This document shows, one piece after another, positions 61,069 to 64,000 of a stretch of DNA of 64,000 nucleotides (position 1 is its first letter; each line of letters starts with the position of its first letter). The notes beneath the pieces are model-generated. The model searched no databases, was not told the origin of the DNA, and saw nothing but the letters and a program-made list of their open reading frames with translations. Made by a program: the position numbers and the translations under genes. Source of the stretch: PALSA-243 sp963743705 (GTDB taxonomy: Bacteria > Acidobacteriota > Terriglobia > Bryobacterales > Bryobacteraceae); the NCBI GenBank assembly GCA_963743705.1, contig CAVUQS010000011.1, forward strand, positions 1 through 64,000. The letters run 5' to 3'.

Positions 61069-61194
61069 ATGCGCGCTTTCTTCCCGCTGGGAGCCACTTC
61101 CACGCTCCCGATCTCGAGCGACGTCAGCCATCGCGGCTATAAGCCGCGGCGCGAACCGAATCCATATCACGCAAATGAATACCAAACGCCGTAA
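61069..61194 (+). other. Short leader frame possibly the true N-terminus of the next gene
   Basis: A 41-residue frame starts at ATG 61069 with GGAGGA nine bases upstream (MRAFFPLGATSTLPI...). It ends TAA at 61194, overlapping the next gene's apparent start. Deleting one A in the AAA run near 61183-61185 would join it to the enolase-like frame as ...NEYQRRKLPGAG. This would be another +1 insertion like those found elsewhere in the window. Equally it may be a chance frame. Confidence 0.3.
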
Positions 61195-62314
61195 GCTTCC
61201 AGGCGCGGGGATTGCCGCGTTCGGTCCGCCCGCCGCGACGGATCATCCGCTCAATATCGTGCAGTTCCGCGCGTGGCGCATGAAGGAGCCGGTTTCGAAC
61301 CGCCGCTATACCGTTGTTTGCCTGAAGTCCCAAGGAGGGACGTCGGGCTATGGCGAGGGCGGGCCTGCGCTTGGCAGCGAAATCGCGGAAGCGAGGCCGG
61401 CGGCGATGGGCCGCCGCGCGACGGAATCTGAATTCATACGCGCGGCGCTCCATCACCTGCCCGCGTTGGAAGCGGCCGTCGGCAACGCGATGCTCGACGT
61501 GGTGAGCCGCGCGAAGAATGTGCCGATCTATCAGTACCTCGGCGGACCAGTCCGCTACAAGGCGAGACTCCTCGCCCACCTGGAAGGCAAGACGCCCGCG
61601 GAAATTGCGCCATCACTGCAACGCGCCATGCGGCAGGGCTTTCAGGCCTTCACCATGGCCACGCCGCAGCGGGATGCCATGATTCCTCTTCAGGCTTACG
61701 TCGACCTGGTGAAAGACCATGTAGCCGCCATGCAAGCGATGGCCGGGGCCTCCGCGGAATGGGTTCTCGACGGCGAGGGCGCGATGACGCCGGGTGACGC
61801 CGCAAGCGTAGCGGTCGCGCTCGAGCGAATCCATCCGATTTGGTTCGATGAGCCCACTGGAGTGATGACGCAGGACGGTCTGGCGAAAATTGTGGAGGAG
61901 TCTGTAATGCCAATCGGACTGGGCCGTAGGATCACGGATATCGTCGGGTTCCAGAGTCTGTTGGCGAGCGGGTCGGTGAACGTAGTCCGGCCGGACTTGG
62001 GATTGAACAGTTTGACCAAGATCAAGCGCGTGGCCGCCATCGCCGAGGCCCACTACGTGGCGTTCTCTCCGTTCTACAACGGAGGCCCCATTGGCGCGAT
62101 GGCTGGGATCCATTTGAACGCCGCGCTCATCAATGCCTACGCGCAACAGATTCCGGTACCGGCGTCCGACCGCGACGCCGCCATGCGCGCGGAGATCACC
62201 TCCGGGATCAAGGAAGCGGGCGACAAGGGCTTTGCCGCCCTCATCAATCGTCCTGGCCTGGGATTCGACGTGAACGAAAAGGCGCTCGATGCCTACAGTG
62301 AGGAACGCATATGA
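61175..62314 (+). CDS. Enolase-superfamily protein lacking catalytic residues
   Basis: About 379 residues with the mandelate-racemase/muconate-lactonising fold: N-terminal WRMKEPVSNRRYTVVCL and GYGEGGPALGSE, then a barrel. The expected K-x-K is replaced by AFTMATP near residue 158. The first metal Asp is in VLDGEGAMT (~198), Glu in WFDEPTG (~225), but the third-ligand motif GE is GRR (PIGLGRRITD, ~250). The protein may thus be inactive or bind a ligand without catalysis. It overlaps the next, catalytically complete family member by four bases (ATGA). The start at 61175 has no good ribosome site. Confidence 0.75.
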   Translation: MNTKRRKLPGAGIAAFGPPAATDHPLNIVQFRAWRMKEPVSNRRYTVVCLKSQGGTSGYGEGGPALGSEIAEARPAAMGRRATESEFIRAALHHLPALEAAVGNAMLDVVSRAKNVPIYQYLGGPVRYKARLLAHLEGKTPAEIAPSLQRAMRQGFQAFTMATPQRDAMIPLQAYVDLVKDHVAAMQAMAGASAEWVLDGEGAMTPGDAASVAVALERIHPIWFDEPTGVMTQDGLAKIVEESVMPIGLGRRITDIVGFQSLLASGSVNVVRPDLGLNSLTKIKRVAAIAEAHYVAFSPFYNGGPIGAMAGIHLNAALINAYAQQIPVPASDRDAAMRAEITSGIKEAGDKGFAALINRPGLGFDVNEKALDAYSEERI

Positions 62315-63660
62315 AACGCAGGCAGCTCTTGACCGCGCTTGCCGGGGCCGGCGTTTTGAGCGGAGCTTCGCGGCGTCACCACTTGGCCAAACCGCCGCTG
62401 CAAGATTGCGGCTGCGCGATGCAGATTGTCAATGCCAAGGACAAGCCGCCGGGGGGAGCGGCGTTTCGCGACGTGGGATCGAAGCTGCGCATCACTAACA
62501 TGCAAGTGTTTGGCGTGACGCTGGACGAACGCATCGCGCAGGCCGACCGGCCTTATGTCTTCGTCAAGATTGAGACCAATCAGGGCGTTGTGGGCTGGGG
62601 CGAGGCCACGCTCGAAGGGAAGGCCGGCGCGGCGATGGCTTGCGTGATGGATCTCAAGGATCTTATCATCGGCAGCGACCCGATGCAGGTGGAGCATCTC
62701 TACCAGGTCATGTATCTGGGCAGCTTTTATCGTGGGGGCCCGGTGCTGGGATCGGCGATCTCGGGCGTCGATCAGGCGTTGTGGGACATACGCGGCAAAG
62801 TGATGAACATGCCCGTGTATGAGATGTTGGGCGGCCCGATAGACGCCCGCGGGGTGCGCGGTTATTATCACGCCGCTGCATGGACGCTGGCGGAAGCTCG
62901 CGAGCTTCGGGACAAGACCAGGGCCGCAGGCGTGACGGCGCTCAAGTTCCAACTGCCGGATTTACTGGAGTGGGTGGAAACCAATGCCAAGATCAGGCGC
63001 GCGGTGCAACACATGGAGATGTTGCGCGAGGGTTTGGGACCGGATCTCGATTTCGCCGTGGACTTCCATGCGCGGCCGAGTCCTACCGTTGCCGCCATTA
63101 TTTTGCGCGAGATTGAGCCGCTGCACCTGTTGTTCGCCGAAGAGATCTGTCCGCCGGAAAACGTTAAGGCGATGGCGCGGGCAGTGCGGCATTCCACCAC
63201 TCCTATCGCCACGGGTGAGCGGCTGATTGCCTCTTACGGCTACTCGGAGCTGATCGACATGGGCGTCGTCGACATTTTGCAGCCGGATATCGCGCATGTC
63301 GGCGGAGTGACGGCGTTATGGAAAGTGTCGGCTTCGGCGGAAGCTTCTGGCATTCGGATGGCGCCACATGCCTGCGAAGGACCCGTCGGCGGCATCGCCA
63401 GTTTGCACGTCGACGCGGCAGGTCCGAATTTTCTCGCTCAGGAAATCTGCGGCTTTGTGGATGCGGGCGAGAAGAATCGCGTTTGGGAAGACTTGATGGG
63501 ATTCCCCGCCATGCGTATGGTGGATGGCCGCTACCCTCTGCCCACGAGGCCCGGCTTAGGCGTTGACATCCAGGAAGCGGCGCTGAAAAAGTATCCATTT
63601 CAGGGCACGCGGCCGTTCTCGATGGCGTTTCACGAGGATGGCGCCGTTGCGTCGATTTGA
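62311..63660 (+). CDS. Enolase-superfamily dehydratase (galactonate-dehydratase-like)
   Basis: A 449-residue enzyme with a leader (MKRRQLLTALAGAGVLSG, twin-Arg-like but short). It has VGWGEATLEG, ALKFQL with Lys near 210, metal ligands in FAVDFHARPS (~250), FAEEICPPEN (~276) and ATGERLIASYG (~301), then DILQPDIAHVGG and APHACEGPVG (~351). This matches the D-galactonate dehydratase subgroup. It probably dehydrates a sugar acid. It pairs with the degenerate upstream homologue, suggesting a two-subunit or regulator-enzyme relationship. It ends convergently to acpS. Confidence 0.85.
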   Translation: MKRRQLLTALAGAGVLSGASRRHHLAKPPLQDCGCAMQIVNAKDKPPGGAAFRDVGSKLRITNMQVFGVTLDERIAQADRPYVFVKIETNQGVVGWGEATLEGKAGAAMACVMDLKDLIIGSDPMQVEHLYQVMYLGSFYRGGPVLGSAISGVDQALWDIRGKVMNMPVYEMLGGPIDARGVRGYYHAAAWTLAEARELRDKTRAAGVTALKFQLPDLLEWVETNAKIRRAVQHMEMLREGLGPDLDFAVDFHARPSPTVAAIILREIEPLHLLFAEEICPPENVKAMARAVRHSTTPIATGERLIASYGYSELIDMGVVDILQPDIAHVGGVTALWKVSASAEASGIRMAPHACEGPVGGIASLHVDAAGPNFLAQEICGFVDAGEKNRVWEDLMGFPAMRMVDGRYPLPTRPGLGVDIQEAALKKYPFQGTRPFSMAFHEDGAVASI

Positions 63661-63706
63661 TGGGTGACTATCGAGTCAACCAGTAGACCGTCAGGGCTTG
63701 AGGAGT

Positions 63707-64000
63707 TCAGTTTTCGAGGATCACCTGCGCCATCGCCATGTCGGCCGTGTGCGTCATCGAGAGCGAAACATTCCGCACGCCCAATGTTTCGGCCACGCGC
63801 GCGGCCACTCCGTGAAAGCGCAGCGTGGGTTTTCCCGATGGCAGGTTCGCTACTTCGAAATCGCGCCAGGTTACTCCGCGTTTCCAGCCCGTTCCTATGG
63901 CCTTCATGCCGGCCTCTTTGGCCGCGAAGCGCGCGGCGTAGCGTTCGAACCGGTTGGCCTTGCGCTCTACATACGCGATTTCGGCGGGGGTAAATATGCG
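63707..64000 (-). CDS. acpS: Holo-[acyl-carrier-protein] synthase, 3' part
   Basis: The last 97 codons of AcpS; the start lies beyond the right edge. The conserved second motif RFAAKEAGMKAIGTG is present, with the catalytic Glu and Lys. The rest (LPSGKPTLRFHG, NVSLSMTHTADMAMAQVILEN) is typical of the C-terminal half, and the stop is at 63707-63709. AcpS attaches 4'-phosphopantetheine to acyl carrier protein. The first motif (GTDIV) is outside this window, so the call rests on motif two and length. Confidence 0.88.
   Translation of the reverse strand, partial: RIFTPAEIAYVERKANRFERYAARFAAKEAGMKAIGTGWKRGVTWRDFEVANLPSGKPTLRFHGVAARVAETLGVRNVSLSMTHTADMAMAQVILEN

Noticed and set aside
60964..61185. 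A 73-residue minus-strand frame upstream of the enolase-like genes
   Set aside because: Low-complexity basic sequence without motif; it covers the plausible promoter region of the plus-strand genes.
1..64000. CRISPR arrays, tRNA genes, prophage or insertion sequences
   Set aside because: I saw no regularly spaced repeats, no tRNA-like T-loop/cloverleaf and no transposase or integrase signature. The only recombinase-like gene lacks a catalytic domain.

Overview
The window looks like a chromosomal segment of an Acidobacteriota bacterium close to Solibacter/Bryobacterales. The evidence is a protein of the Solibacter-type TIGR03435 family (12805-13530), a C-terminal TIGR03437-type domain (53229-55064), a very large carboxypeptidase-regulatory/TonB receptor, an ADOP-type ABC permease, a DUF1549/DUF1553 plus DUF1501 pair, and GC-rich coding sequence throughout. 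I saw no rRNA, tRNA, CRISPR, prophage or insertion sequence. Genes lie in short, tight operons on both strands.

Layout. 1-4.1 kb: two secreted hydrolases, both broken by single-base insertions. 4.2-4.8 kb: a BrnT/BrnA toxin-antitoxin pair. 4.8-7.9 kb: a fused shikimate-pathway aroDE gene, a tiny Tat-signal protein and an amidase, linked by overlapping start and stop codons. 8-9.5 kb: small membrane proteins and a broken small gene. 9.5-13.5 kb: a GAF-GAF-PP2C phosphatase, a DeoC aldolase with a four-cysteine N-terminal tail, an RpiB-like isomerase with an N-terminal tail and a changed catalytic residue, and the TIGR03435 protein. 13.7-18.8 kb: a recombinase-like fragment, a peptide transporter, the ADOP permease, and a Phd/YoeB-like pair with a frameshifted toxin. 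18.8-25.2 kb: galE, bshA (bacillithiol), a lipoprotein glycosidase, an orphan histidine kinase, a methyltransferase and a sigma/FecR pair. 25.3-29.2 kb: uppP overlapping ftsK, then a nucleotidyltransferase pair.

29.3-39.5 kb is the most unusual block. A Tat-exported multicopper oxidase and a one-haem secreted protein are read leftward. Reading rightward are a 1516-residue fused molybdenum hydroxylase (2Fe-2S, FAD and Mo domains in one chain), a second one-haem paralogue and an XdhC-like maturation factor. All meet at a 190-bp divergent promoter region. This suggests one oxidation system in which a xanthine-dehydrogenase-like enzyme feeds c-type haem proteins and possibly a copper oxidase.

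39.5-48.9 kb: tandem RidA genes with trxB, an MFS transporter, a fluoride-riboswitch-controlled crcB, two secreted proteins, a GH5-like glycosidase, a gamma-family PLP enzyme with cysS, and a PilZ protein. 49.2-58.6 kb: a large surface/export block (TonB receptor, TIGR03437 protein, DUF1549/1553 protein, DUF1501 protein). 58.6-64 kb: a membrane-anchored JAMM metalloprotease-like protein with a divergent 90-residue unknown, an ICMT-like methyltransferase, two overlapping enolase-superfamily genes (the first lacking catalytic residues) and the 3' part of acpS.

A recurring oddity is that every frameshift found (in at least five loci) is a +1 insertion in an otherwise intact reading frame. This points to sequence or assembly error rather than gene decay and should be kept in mind when reading any 'pseudogene' here.
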